A DNA stretch of 64,000 nt from assembly GCF_011386835.1 (NCBI RefSeq), contig NC_088791.1, forward strand, positions 56,997,498-57,061,497, read 5' to 3'. Below, piece after piece: positions 1 through 9,526 of this stretch. Source of the DNA: Chrysemys picta bellii (taxonomy: Eukaryota > Chordata > Testudines > Emydidae). The notes under the pieces were generated by a model. That model did not search any database and was not told where the DNA came from. It saw only the letters and a list, made by a program, of their open reading frames with translations. Numbering within the stretch: position 1 is the stretch's first letter; the number at the start of each line of letters is the position of its first letter. The position numbers and the translations under genes were made by a program.

Positions 1-28
1 AAAAGGAGAGAATTTTTTAAAAAGATAC

Positions 29-1232
29 TGTGACGGGTTGGATCACAGAAACCCCCTTGGGAGCTGCCGCCTGATGTGCAAAGACTACCTCTGCTCCTGT
101 TTTCCCTGCCAGCTCAGGACTCCAGCACCCTGTCTTGCTGAGCCAGACACTCCTGTCTGCTCCAACACAGACCCAGGGTCTGAATCACTTGCCCCCAAGC
201 TGCAAGTTTACCTGAAAACAGCTCACAGAAGTGTGCTTGTCTTTAGCACTCAGATGTCCAACTCTCAAAGGGGTCTAAACCCAGATAAATCCGTTTTACC
301 CTGCATAAAGCTTATGCAGAGTAAACTCATACATTGTTCGCCCTCTATAACACTGATAGAGAGATATGCACAGTTGTTTGCTCCCCCAGGTATTAATACA
401 TACTCTGAGTTAATTACTAAACAAAAAGTGATTTTATTAAATACAGACAGTAGGATTTAAGTGGTTCCAAGTAGTAACAGACAGAACAAAGTAAGTCACC
501 AAGTAAAATAAAATAAAACGCACAATCTATGTCTAATCAAACTAAATACAGATAAGTTCCTCACCAGTTCCAGAATGCTCCCTTTTACAGGCTAATCTCC
601 TTTTAGCCTGGGTCCAGCAATCACTCACACCCCCTGTAGTTACTGTGATTTGTTCTAGTGTCCTTCAAGTATCCTGGGGGGATGGAGAGGCTCCTTGTTT
701 AGCCAGCTGAAGACCCAATGAAGGGATCTTCCCCGGGTTTAAATAGACTCTCTCTTGTGGGTAGAGACCCCCCTTCTCTCTCCTATGCAAAGTCCAGCTC
801 CAAGCTCGAGTCCTGGAGTCACTTGGGCAAGTCACATGCACCTGCATGACTCAGACTTTACAGGCCGAAGCCATTGTCCACATGGTATCTTGCATGTCTC
901 CAGGAAGACTTTTTATGTGGATTGGAGCATTCCAAGATGCATTGTTCCCCAAGTGTTTCCTGATCAGGTACTTAACCTGGTGAATTCCTTCCTAAAGAAG
1001 CTGACCAAATGCCTCACAAAGCTTACTTAGAAACCAAGCAAGCATACCGCCCATATTCTTAACCTCAAGTAGAAAATGATATATATGTACACATAGGATG
1101 AATAGATATAGTAGACCATAACCTTTGCGGAGACATGTTACATGGCACAGGCAGCACAAAACATATTCCAGTTATATCATACATACATTTATAAACACTC
1201 CGCCATAAAGCCTAATGGGGTACACTGTCACA
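29..1232 (-). mobile_element. Solo LTR-like element, copy 1 (1.2 kb)
   Basis: The element starts TGTGACGGG and ends CTGTCACA, so it has the TG...CA ends of a retroviral LTR. It is flanked by an exact 5-bp target duplication, GATAC, at 24-28 and 1233-1237. It is the inverted relative of the element at 14321-15521, whose TATA-like box and AATAAA lie on the opposite strand here; the minus orientation is therefore assigned. No gag, pol or env lies beside it, so it is probably a solo LTR left by recombination. The 140-residue open frame inside it is not credible as a gene. The insertion seems to lie inside or at the edge of the Harbinger-type element to the right. Confidence 0.7.
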
Positions 1233-1752
1233 GATACATTTTGCAGAACAATGCTTATACTCTTTCACGGTGACCAACACTATTCACATTACATAGCACA
1301 TGTGATTTCTGTGCAAGGTCACATTTTGCCTCTTAATATTGAGTGCCTGTGGCTTTGCTGCTAGAGATCACAGATGAAGAATTTGGCTTGCATGCGGCCA
1401 TGGTAAGCCATTGTCTTTTGGCTTCAGCGCCCTCCTTTCCCACATACCAAGCAAAGCCCGTTGACTGCTGCGGTTTTCCTGTTAACCTTCAGCAGCAGAA
1501 AACAAACTAACCTCCCACCCCCATCTAATTCTCTGGATGATTGCTTTATCCCTCCCCCCACCGCATGGCTGGTATCAGGGAAGATCCCTGCTAGCCAAAC
1601 GCGAAAAGCTCTGGGCCAATTCCCCCCCCCCCCCCCCCCCCGCGCTTGGCTAACTGCAGGGAAGGATTTCTTTTCAGCCACAGGCAAACAGCCCAGTAGG
1701 AACGGCCACCTCTGTCCCCTTAATTAAATTCCCGTATTTCAACCAGGTTACC

Positions 1753-2085
1753 ATGAGCGATATCACTCTCCTGAGGATTACACAGCGAGATAAAGAACGG
1801 ATGTTGCTTGAATGCCAGCAAAAACCGGGACCATACGCTGCCAGGCTTTGTCATGCAATGATACCAGATTACTTGCTGCAAGCATGGCGTGGTCAAGTGT
1901 CCTACCATGGAGGACGGAATAAGGCTGCACTGCCCAGAAACCTTGTGGCAAGGCTTTTGGAGTACCTCCAGGAGAGCTTCATGGAGATGTCCCTGGAGGA
2001 TTTCCGCTCCATCCCCAGACATGTTAACAGACTTCCAGTAGCTGTACTGGTCGCGAATGCATCCCAAGTCCTCAGGGCAAAGTAA
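1753..2085 (+). CDS. Small ORF of unknown function in Harbinger-type element
   Basis: A 110-residue frame begins at ACCATGA, a good Kozak context, and ends just before an AT-rich stretch. It is rich in Leu, Arg and Glu with no cysteine pattern or membrane segment. The product resembles no family I can name. It runs toward the Myb-like ORF on the other strand, with about 160 bases between the two stops. The opposite strand is also open over most of this span (1720-2067), so coding on either strand is uncertain. It may be an exon of a longer element gene whose other parts are missing here. Confidence 0.3.
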   Translation: MSDITLLRITQRDKERMLLECQQKPGPYAARLCHAMIPDYLLQAWRGQVSYHGGRNKAALPRNLVARLLEYLQESFMEMSLEDFRSIPRHVNRLPVAVLVANASQVLRAK

Positions 2086-2249
2086 TCATTAAAAACGCTT
2101 GCTTTTAAAACAAGTTTTATATTTTAAAAGGTAAACTCACCTGAGGTCCCTTCCATGGGGTCATGGTCTTGGATCCTGGCTTGGGAGGGTTGGAAGGGTA
2201 CTTCAGTCAGGCTGAGAAAAAGATCCTGGCTGTTGGGGGGAATGGAGTG

Positions 2250-2717
2250 CTAGGTGCTCTCCGCAAGCTCGTCCTCCTCCTCCTCCTCCTCTTCCCCGTC
2301 CGCAGAATCCTCAGGTGTAGCTGATGAGATTATCCCCGCCTCGGAATCCACGGTCAGAGGTGGGGTAGTGGTGGCGGCCCCCCCTAGAACTGCATGCAGC
2401 TCGGCGTAGAAGCGGCATGTCCGCGGCTCTGACCCGGAGCGACCGTTTGCCTCCTTTGTTTTCTGATAGGTTTGTCTGAGCTCCTTGACTTTCACGTGGC
2501 ACTGATCTGAGTCCCTACTGTGGCCTCTCTCCATCATGCCCTTGGAGATTTTTTCAAAAGTTTTGGCATTTCTTCTTTTCGAACGAAGTTCTGCTAGCAC
2601 TGAATCCTCTCCCCATATAGCGATCAGATCCAGTACCTCCCGTACGGTCCATGCTGGTGCTCTTTTTCGATTATTGGCCTGCATGGTTACCTGTGCTGAT
2701 GAGCTCTCTGTGGTCAC
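2250..2717 (-). CDS. Myb/SANT-like DNA-binding protein of a transposon
   Basis: This intact 155-residue frame has a trihelix (Myb/SANT-like) domain over about residues 17-95. The visible marks are W23, W35 in the IAIWGED segment, the basic RSKRRNAKTFEKIS stretch and the QCHVKVKELRQTYQK helix. The tail is acidic, with a run of seven glutamates near the end. Such domains bind DNA and occur in the accessory protein of PIF/Harbinger elements and in host genes derived from them. Two starts are possible: Met1 or Met12, the latter directly before the basic segment. There is no internal stop, unlike nearly every other element gene in the window, so it is young, selected, or intact by chance. Function beyond DNA binding is inferred. 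Confidence 0.6.
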   Translation of the reverse strand: MTTESSSAQVTMQANNRKRAPAWTVREVLDLIAIWGEDSVLAELRSKRRNAKTFEKISKGMMERGHSRDSDQCHVKVKELRQTYQKTKEANGRSGSEPRTCRFYAELHAVLGGAATTTPPLTVDSEAGIISSATPEDSADGEEEEEEEDELAEST

Positions 2718-3119
2718 CTGTGTTCTCCACGCTGGGCAAACAGGAAATAAAATTCAAATGTTCGCGGGGCTTTTCCTGTCTACCTGGCCAGTGCATCCGA
2801 GTTCAGATTGCTGTCCAGGGCAGTCACAATGGTGCACTGTGGGATAGCTCCCGGAGGCCAATACCATCGAATTGCGGCCACACTAACCCTAATTCGAAAT
2901 GACAGTATCGATTTTGGCGCTACTCCGCTCGTCAGTGTGGACTACAGAAATCGATTTTAAAAGCCCTTTATTTTGAAATAAATGGCTTCGTTGTGTGAAC
3001 GGGTGCAGGGTTAATTCGATTTAACGCTAAATCCGAATTAAAGTCATAGTGTAGACCAGGCCTATGTCTTGTACAGACACCAGTGAAAACAAGCCATACA
3101 CTGTAAACACTTGAGGACA

Positions 3120-3639
3120 AAGACCTATTGTTTCTTTACTGGCTGTAGCTGATTTCTTTGAGCTTTATCTAAGTCGTTGATGAAGATATTGAACAGAGCC
3201 GGTCCCAAAACAGACCCCTGCGGAATCCTACTCGTTATACCTTTCCAGCAGGATTGGGAACCATTAATAACTACTCTCTGAGTACGGTTATCCAGCCAGT
3301 TATGCACCCACCTTATAGTAGCCCCATCTAAGTTGTATTTGCCTAGTTTATCGATAAGAATATCATGCGAGACTGTATCAAATGCCTTACTAAAGTCTAG
3401 GTATACCACATCCACCTCTTCTCCTTTATCCACAAGACTCGTTATCCTATCAAGGAAAGATATCAGATTAGTTTGACATGATATGTTCTTTACAAATCCA
3501 TGCTGGCTATTCCTTATCACCTTACCACCTTCCAAGTGTTTGCAGATGATTTCCTTAATTACTTGCTCCATTATCTTCCCTGGCATGGAAGTTAAACTAA
3601 CTGGTCTGTAGTTTCCTGGGTTTTTTTTATTTCCTAGAT
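3120..3639 (-). pseudogene. CR1 LINE reverse transcriptase fragment
   Basis: Read on the minus strand, the frame contains [17 protein letters not shown], the [14 protein letters not shown] motif with the first catalytic aspartate, and [19 protein letters not shown]. These are hallmarks of a CR1-type non-LTR retrotransposon RT, which copies its RNA into DNA at the target site. The YADD motif that should follow is missing, so the copy stops within the RT domain at the junction with the Harbinger-type element. Upstream it is interrupted by a hAT MITE at 3648-3770. It is a dead 5'- and 3'-truncated copy. Confidence 0.85.
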
Positions 3640-3647
3640 GTTCTAGG

Positions 3648-3770
3648 TAGGGTGACCAGACAGCAAATGTGAAAAATTGGGATGGGAGTGGGGGATAATA
3701 GGAGCCTATATAAGAAAAAGACCCAAAAATCGTGACTCTCCCTATAAAATCGGGACATCTGGTCACCCTA
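3648..3770. mobile_element. hAT-type MITE (TAGGGTGACCAGA family)
   Basis: The 123-bp element has inverted ends TAGGGTGACCAGA and TCTGGTCACCCTA and an exact 8-bp target duplication, GTTCTAGG, at 3640-3647 and 3771-3778. Eight-base duplications are typical of hAT transposases. A second copy lies at 8778-8901, and related ends occur at 21256. It inserted at the edge of the CR1 copy. It has no coding capacity. Confidence 0.85.
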
Positions 3771-3815
3771 GTTCTAGGGGAGGCAGCACATGAAATTACA
3801 GCTTTCTCAGTCACC

Positions 3816-4808
3816 GAGGTCAAGAGCCTAGTGCTGATGCAGATCCTTTGCTGTCTAATGGGCTTCTGTGCAGCTCAGTGGGGAACAGTGTGTCAAAAGT
3901 GTCAATAAAATTTAAACAGTTGAATACATTTTATTGAGATTTTCATCAGAGTATCCCAGAAGACTGTACAGGAGCCTAATAGAGATTGGGAGATTGACAG
4001 GAAGACAGCAGGAGCATGACCACATTCATGCACTAATCAGTTCCGAGGGCTATAATTTCACAAGGCTCTTAGAGCAAATTACAAAAAACACAATGGGCCA
4101 AATTCATCCCAGGTGTAACTCCATTGACTTTAATGGAGTTACACCGGAGAGAAATTTGTCCATGATAGTCTTCCATATGCATGCTAACTACATTCCCACC
4201 CCTACATTTGGTAAAAAGGTAGCAGATTGTGGGAGAGCATATCCTATATATTTGAATGGAAATGTACAGATGTTAGCTGAAATCCATTGATTGTAGTATT
4301 CATAAATAACGGTCAGAGAAAATTCAGATTGGCTTCAAAAGTGTAAAGGCTCTTGAAAATGCTATAATTGCTAAAAATATGATGCAGTTCAGAAATATAT
4401 TGGTTGCAGCAAATGTATAATGTATTTTTTGTAAAGAAAATCAGGTTGGATCTACTTGCATTGAAATAAACATGGTTTTAGGAATACAGAGTTAGCACAG
4501 GGAAAATACAGTCACTTTGTCTTCTGCTGTAGCCTACACTGAAATAGATGAGTGACATCACTGAGCAGAAAAACAATACTTTTCACAGGCATTAGTAAAG
4601 TGGTAAATATACCTCCCCCAGGGGTAAAGGCCTGTGTATGCACATTTGTCCTCTTTAACAACACCAGTACAGTTAAAAAGAAAGTACCACCCCTGCAGTT
4701 ATACTAGTAAAATGCTTATTCCTGTAAGGGAATGGGGAACCTATATAAAGCTGCACAGAAGCCCAGTAGAGCGCAAAGGATCTGCATCAGCACTAGGCTC
4801 TTGACCTC
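3816..4808. repeat. 993-bp region bounded by 60-bp inverted repeats
   Basis: The arms 3816-3875 and 4749-4808 are inverted copies with 57 of 60 bases matching by my count. The mismatches cluster in one ten-base patch. No target duplication is obvious: the flanks are CAGTCACC on the left and CACACTAG on the right. The interior has no transposase, only a short palindrome at 4112-4145 and plain AT-rich sequence. It may be a foldback transposon or a locally inverted duplication; I cannot name a family. Confidence 0.7.
4098..4150. repeat. Palindromic MITE fragment with perfect hairpin
   Basis: Positions 4112-4145 form a perfect 14-bp stem (GGTGTAACTCCATT with its complement) around a 6-base loop. 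A GGGCCAAATTCAT-type lead precedes it. The same AATGGRGT/ACTTCAATGG motif recurs at 16378, 17404, 42901 and 61605, showing an old palindromic repeat family. No coding content. Confidence 0.55.
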
Positions 4809-5040
4809 CACACTAGGGGTTATACCAGTGTATCTATTTCGGCAAAAATTCACACCCCTACCTGAAATAGTTGTACCACAAACATTGGGTGTAGTGTGAC
4901 CACTGTTTTACTTTCTTACCTGTAGACAAGGCCAAAGTAAGAGGGAATGTGGAAGGACTCAGCTAAAGACCGAAGTGGAGCTCCTCCTGCTCCTTGGCTT
5001 GTACATTGACAGCTCCCCCTCCTGGTTCAATCCACTTTAA
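4580..5040. other. No gene; possible decayed MITE
   Basis: Apart from the right inverted-repeat arm at 4749-4808, this stretch holds no credible frame. Phrases such as GGGGTTATACCAGTGTA and ACACCCCTACCTGAAATAG resemble the interior of Harbinger-type MITEs seen elsewhere in the window, but no clear ends or target duplication are visible. Confidence 0.25.
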
Positions 5041-5072
5041 ACACTGAACACCCTCCCCTGTCCCAACTGTTC

Positions 5073-6413
5073 CTTTTCCTTGCCACGCAGTGCATGGTCA
5101 AATGCATCATCTCGAAGAAGTTCACGAATCTGAGGACCAACAAAGACACCTTCCTTTATCTTAGCTTCACTTAACCTTGGAAATTTTCCACGGAGGTACT
5201 TGAAAGCTGCTTGTGTTTTGTCAATGGCCTTGACAAAGTTCTTCATCAGACCCAGCTTGATGTGTAAGGGTGGTAAGAAAATCTCCCTTGATTCAACAAG
5301 TGGTGGATGCTGAACACTTTTCCTCCCAGGCTCCAGTGACTGTCGGAGTGGCCAATCTTTCTTGATGTAGTGGGAATTTCTTGCACGACTATCCCATTCA
5401 CAGAGAAAACAGCAGTACTTTGTGTATCCAGTCTGCAGACCAAGCAAGAGAGCAACAACCTTCAAATGGCCACAAAACTGCCACTGATGTTGGTCATAGT
5501 TTATGCACCTCAAAAGTTGTTTCATGTTGTCATAGGTTTCCTTCATATGGACTGCATGACCAACGGGAATTGATGGCAAAATATTGCCATTATGCAGTAA
5601 AACAGCTTTAAGACTCATCTTCGATGAATCAATGAACAGTCTCCACTCATCTGGATCGTGAACGATGTTGAAGGCTGCCATCACACCATCGATGTTGTTG
5701 CAGGCTACAAGATCACCTTCCATGAAGAAGAATGGGACAAGATCCTTTTGACAGTCACGGAACGTGGAAACCCTAACATCACTTGCCAGGAGATTCCACT
5801 GCTGTAGTCTGGAGCCCAACAGCTCTGCCTTACTCTTGGGTAGTTCCAAATCCCTGACAAGGTCATTCAGTTCACCTTATGTTATGAGGTGTGGTTCAGA
5901 GGAGGAGGATGGGAGAAAATGTGGGCCCTGTAACATTGATGGTTCAGGACCAGAAGTTTCATCCTCTTCCTCTTCCTCGTCTGACTCAAGTGAGAATGAT
6001 TCTGGTGCATCAGGAACCGGCAGTCCTTCTCCGTGGGGTACTGGGCGTATAGCTGATGGAATGTTTGGATAATGCACAGTCCACTTTTTCTTCTTTGACA
6101 CACCTTTCCCAACTGGAGGCACCATGCAGAAGTAACAATTGCTGGTATGAGCCGTTGGCTCTCTCCAAATCATTGGCACTGCAAAAGGCATAGATTTCCT
6201 TTTCCTGTTCAATCACTGGCGAAGATTTGTTGCACAAGTGTTGCAGCATATGTGTGGGGCCCACCTCTTGTCCTGATCTCCAATTTTGCAGCCAAAATAA
6301 AGGTGATAGGCTTTCTTAACCATAGTGGTTATACTGCGCTTTTGTGATGCAAAAGTCACTTCACCACAAACATAGCAGAAGTTATCTGCACTTTTCACAC
6401 AAGTACGAGGCAT
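5073..6413 (-). pseudogene. Transposase-like gene copy A, 3' truncated
   Basis: The frame runs in one phase from the ATG at 6413 to about 5073 and aligns with copy B (53021-54706) over residues 1 to about 443. The first part has cysteines in a C-x2-C and HICC-x2-C arrangement, suggesting a zinc-binding head. A Glu/Asp-rich linker follows, then a body with a CCFLCEWDSR motif. Two stops break it: the Trp67 codon became TGA (6213-6215) and a Gln codon became TAA (5877-5879). Both look like transitions, and copy B has Trp and Gln there. Homology ends in the LRGKEK segment, and an unrelated tail of about ten codons follows. Two codons of an acidic run are extra compared with B. I recognise the family only as a repeated transposase-like protein; its superfamily is unresolved. 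Confidence 0.7.
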
Positions 6414-6927
6414 CTCTGCTCACTTTGGCTAAACAGAAATGTGTCCCTTTGCAAAATCAAACACTGACAAATAAGAGAGCACGACACTGTATGATTTCTA
6501 GAGCTGATATAGGGCAATTTGTTCAGCAGAGTGATGTAAGCTTCGTTATGATTGCATCATCCATGACTTCTAGGAATAACATGATGCAATTCATATTATA
6601 TATGACGCAATACCAGCTTCAGATTGCATCATTCATTGTTTTGTCTCAGAAGCAAGTACTGTCCAAACCCAGTCATAGATTTATTCATAGATCCAGTCAA
6701 AGATGTATTTTAGTCATTTCTGGTTTAAATTGAAATCCCTTCCCTTTATAACTCACTTATCCTCTGCCATTCCCAAGTCAAGGGTCGTATATACTGACCC
6801 AATAGCATATCTTGAAAACTAGAGCCAATCAACAATTTTAAGCATCATTTTCGTTCTCAGTGACCCAGAATTAGTAAAGTTTGACTACATTTATTTCAGA
6901 AGCATTTTGGCTGTAGAGCAGTGTAAT
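6414..6927 (-). promoter_or_regulatory. 5' region of transposase-like copy A with C/EBP-ATF-like sites
   Basis: This noncoding part matches the 5' region of copy B (52508-53020). Sites of the form TGAYGCAAT lie at 6551-6559 (minus), 6582-6590 (plus), 6603-6611 (plus, TGACGCAAT) and 6623-6631 (minus); a weaker TGATGTAAG is at 6532-6540. TGATGCAAT is the known composite element bound by C/EBP-ATF4 dimers. A TATA-like TTTATA lies at 6745-6750. Homology with B ends at ATTACACTG near 6927, which probably marks the element's 5' end. Promoter activity is inferred. Confidence 0.5.
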
Positions 6928-7015
6928 CTAGGTTGAGCTTCTGTAAAGCTAGGTCTCCTGCACTCATGAGTCTTCCCTTGGTTGACTATTTTATTTCCCT
7001 AGAGGACCGTAGCTG

Positions 7016-7387
7016 TCATAGGAGGTCATAGTTGCAGAGAGTGAAGCAATCAATCAGGTAGGTAGGGCCAATTCCATGGAGAGCTTTAAATTTCATGGCA
7101 AAGATTATGGACTCTGTATTCAGTGAGAAACCAGTGCAGAGAACAAGGGGGCAAGGGAATGTGTTCACAGTGACTTTTGTTGCTAAGCAGACTGGCAACT
7201 TCTTTTTGTACCAGTGGGAGCTTTTTCACAATGTGTGGTTTCATTCCTAGATATAATGAGATGCAGTAAATCAAGCCTGGAGGTCAAAAATGCATGGATT
7301 GGCATGGCGAGGTCTGATAGGAAGCCGATAGATGTGGGTTTCTCAGTTAGCTAGGACTTTTTATAAGAAAGCTTTGAAATGTGGCAG
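7016..7387 (-). repeat. Old LINE 3'-end type repeat, split by hAT insertion
   Basis: Read on the plus strand, phrases such as GAGCTTTAAATTTCATGGC and GAGAAACCAGTGCAGAGAAC, plus an end in ATTGGCATGGCGAGGTC, resemble an ancient amniote LINE tail known from many dispersed copies. No frame survives. The sequence resumes after the hAT element at 7396-8214. The family name is uncertain (L2 or Rex-like). Confidence 0.35.
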
Positions 7388-7395
7388 GGTCCAGG

Positions 7396-8214
7396 CAGGG
7401 CCGGCTCTAGGCACCAGCAAAACAAGCTGGTGCTTGGGGAGGCACATTTTTAGGGGCGGTCTGGCCGGCCCAGAATGCCGCCCCTAAAAATGTGCCCCGG
7501 CCGCCCTAGCTCACCTCCGCTGCTGCTGCCACAGCGCGCGAAACAGCTGATTCGCGCGCCGCTACTCGCCCTCCCTCCCAGGCTCGCATGCCTGGGAGGG
7601 AGGGGGAGCAGCGGCGCGCGAATCAGCTGTTTCGCGCGCCGCGGGGACTCGGGGTCTCCCCCTCCCTCCCAGGCTCTCAAACCTGGGAGGGAGGGGGAGA
7701 TCCCGAGCGGCCGTTTCGCGCGCTGCTGCTCCCCCTCCCTCCCAGGCTTGGGAGCCTGAGAGGGAGGGGGAGGAGCGGCGCCCGCGCCGTGGCCACTCGG
7801 AGTCTCCCCCTCCCTCCCAGGCTCTCAAACCTGGGAGGGAGGGGGAGATCGCAAGCGGCCGCGGCGTGCGAAACAGCTGTTTCACGCGCCACTGCTCCCC
7901 CTCCCTCCCAGACTTGAGAGCCTGGGAGGGAGGGGGAGAAGCGGCGCTCGCGCCGCGGCCACTCGGAGTCTCCCCCTCCCTCCCAGGCACTCAAACCTGG
8001 GAGGGGGGGGAGACTCCAAGTGGCCGCGGCGCGGGCGCCGGTTCTCCCCCTCCCTCCCTCCTAGGCTTGAGAGCCTGTGGGGAGGAGGCAGGGCTGGGGA
8101 TTTGGGGAAGGGGCGGAGTTGAGGTGGGGCTGGGGGGGGTAATTAAAGAATGGGGGTGGGGGGCGTCCAAAATTGTTTTTGCTTTGGGCGGCAAAAATCC
8201 TAGAGCCGGCCCTG
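7396..8214. mobile_element. hAT-type nonautonomous element with palindrome array
   Basis: The ends CAGGGCCGGCTCTAGG and CCTAGAGCCGGCCCTG are inverted copies, and an exact 8-bp target duplication, GGTCCAGG, lies at 7388-7395 and 8215-8222. The 819-bp interior is GC-rich and has no transposase. It carries a tandem array of hairpin-forming units (separate entry). All long open frames inside are by-products of the array. It interrupted an older LINE fragment. Confidence 0.85.
7561..8090. repeat. Tandem array of about seven GC-rich palindromic units
   Basis: Units are built around CTCCCCCTCCCTCCCAGG, a short loop and the complement CCTGGGAGGGAGGGGGAG. They recur near 7567, 7655, 7730, 7804, 7895, 7971 and 8044. 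Each could form a stem of about 18-20 bp. Spacer blocks with CGCGCGAATCAGCTG and CGGCCACTCGGAGT types alternate between them. The period is about 75-90 bases, with a higher-order pair period near 150-165. Confidence 0.8.
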
Positions 8215-8222
8215 GGTCCAGG

Positions 8223-8777
8223 CGTTTTCAGAGGCAGACCACGGTGGTGGTTTCTTCTTGCCTTGCAAATGAGGGAAGTTGTCATTTTCACTTGCAGGTG
8301 GAAATAGTCTGAAAGGATAGGGAATAGTTCTTGCATTTCTAATGTCCACATCCAGCCCAAGGCTCCAGTCTCTAGGGTTAGTGCAGCTGTTTATGTGGGT
8401 CCATTGATTCCCTATAAACCCCCTCCTAAGGAAGACACTTTGAATAAAAGATTAAGAATTTACTACTAAGGATGGTGACTTAAAGCCACAATGTAGCTCT
8501 TATTATTATACATTTGTAGCATACAGAATAATAATTCCACTATAATGTGGTTGTTGTACATGTTTTCTAGATAATGGCTGTATTGCAGCGGAGACAACAG
8601 ATGATTCCTTTCTTCTAATCTGACATTTAAATTAACTTGGAAAAAAAATTATCTCCACTGGACATTTGCTCTGTATAGTCTAATGACTGTTGCTATAATT
8701 TTTTAAAATTGCATCTCTCTCTCTCTCTCATATGGCAAAAAGGATTTAGTGCTCATTAGCATGACTGACAGTTGGGC
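8223..8777. other. No gene seen; short CT microsatellite
   Basis: The left part probably continues the old LINE repeat broken by the hAT element. A short CT run lies at 8717-8729. Nothing else is recognised. Confidence 0.4.
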
Positions 8778-8901
8778 TAGACTGTTCAGACAGCAAATGT
8801 GAAAAATCGGTACAGGAGGTGGGGTATAATAGGCACCTAAATAAGACTAAGCCCCAAGTATTGGGACTGTCCCTATAAAATTGGGACTTCTGGTCACCCT
8901 A
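8778..8901. mobile_element. hAT-type MITE, second copy of the TAGGGTGACC family
   Basis: The right end TTCTGGTCACCCTA is intact and the left end is degraded to TAGACTGTTCAGA. The 8-bp target duplication AGTTGGGC is exact at 8770-8777 and 8902-8909. At 124 bp it has the same length and interior (ATAATAGG, CCCTATAAAAT) as the copy at 3648-3770. Confidence 0.8.
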
Positions 8902-8909
8902 AGTTGGGC

Positions 8910-9523
8910 TGACTATTGTGTCCTTTTCAGTTTTGATGCCACGTTCTTAAATATTTTCATGCATCAGCCAGGAAGATTTTTATGGATTATTCGCTACTAT
9001 TTTTTGAAAACATGTTATGCTGGAGGATACTGGGGGCTTTGAACTTTAGGCAATCCCAAACCTCTTTGAGGCTTGTGAGTGTGCCAGTCACTCTTCATTC
9101 AGGATAAATGTCTAAAGCACATTTAGCAGGGCTCTAAGAGGAAGACAAGAGAGCTTCCTTTGGTCATAGTGTTTGCTGGAAGAAGGCCTGGAAATGTGAG
9201 TAAGGAAACTGCTTCCTGTTGCTTGTTCCTGCTGTGTTCTGGGAAACAGGACTTTGTGTATGTTCTTTGTGAATAAGCAGGATCACACTCACGAAATACC
9301 AGAAACTCCATCATCAGTTTCTCTTCCTATAGAAACAACTCCAAGACCCTGAATATTGGCCAACTGTTTGCTCAGGCCCAAAGGGGTGACAATCTGTTTC
9401 TGCACATGATAAAGTATGCCAAGTAACTAGTTCTTTAAGATACCTACAGGTGTGTATTATATACTAGAGATTAAGGTTGAACATTATAGGAAAAAGTGAA
9501 TAGGCAGTATCATTTGTGATCTC
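8910..9523. other. No gene seen
   Basis: Unique-looking AT-rich sequence. Short frames only, with no recognisable domain, RNA gene or repeat end. Confidence 0.4.
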
Positions 9524-9526
9524 TTA

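Larger units (their letters stand above)
1238..3063 (-). mobile_element. Harbinger-type DNA transposon, partial, with Myb-like ORF
   Basis: The right end reads, on the minus strand, GGCCTGGTCTACACTATG. The same GGNCTGGTCTACAC-type terminus is seen in the MITEs at 9527, 17168 and 26185, one of which has a TTA duplication as in PIF/Harbinger elements. The body holds a Myb/SANT-like ORF on the minus strand and a converging short ORF on the plus strand. That pairing recalls the transposase plus Myb-like layout of Harbinger elements, but no DDE transposase is present. A matching left terminus is not visible, so the element is truncated or continues past the LTR at 29-1232. A 20-base C run lies at 1622-1641. 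Confidence 0.55.

Noticed and set aside
38..460. A 140-codon frame, repeated at 15126-15743
   Set aside because: Both lie inside the solo LTRs and read antisense to the TATA/AATAAA orientation; no retroviral or host protein resemblance.
6344..6733. A 129-codon frame antisense to the 5' region of copy A, also present at 52701-53090
   Set aside because: It is shared only because the two element copies are near-identical; it runs over the promoter region and has no domain or codon signal.
7561..8090. CRISPR-like alternation of repeat and spacer
   Set aside because: Repeats are palindromic transposon units with similar spacers in a vertebrate genome; no CRISPR logic applies.
7450..8312. Several overlapping long Pro/Arg/Gly-rich frames on both strands
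   Set aside because: They are forced by the GC-rich palindrome array; frames are equally open on both strands.
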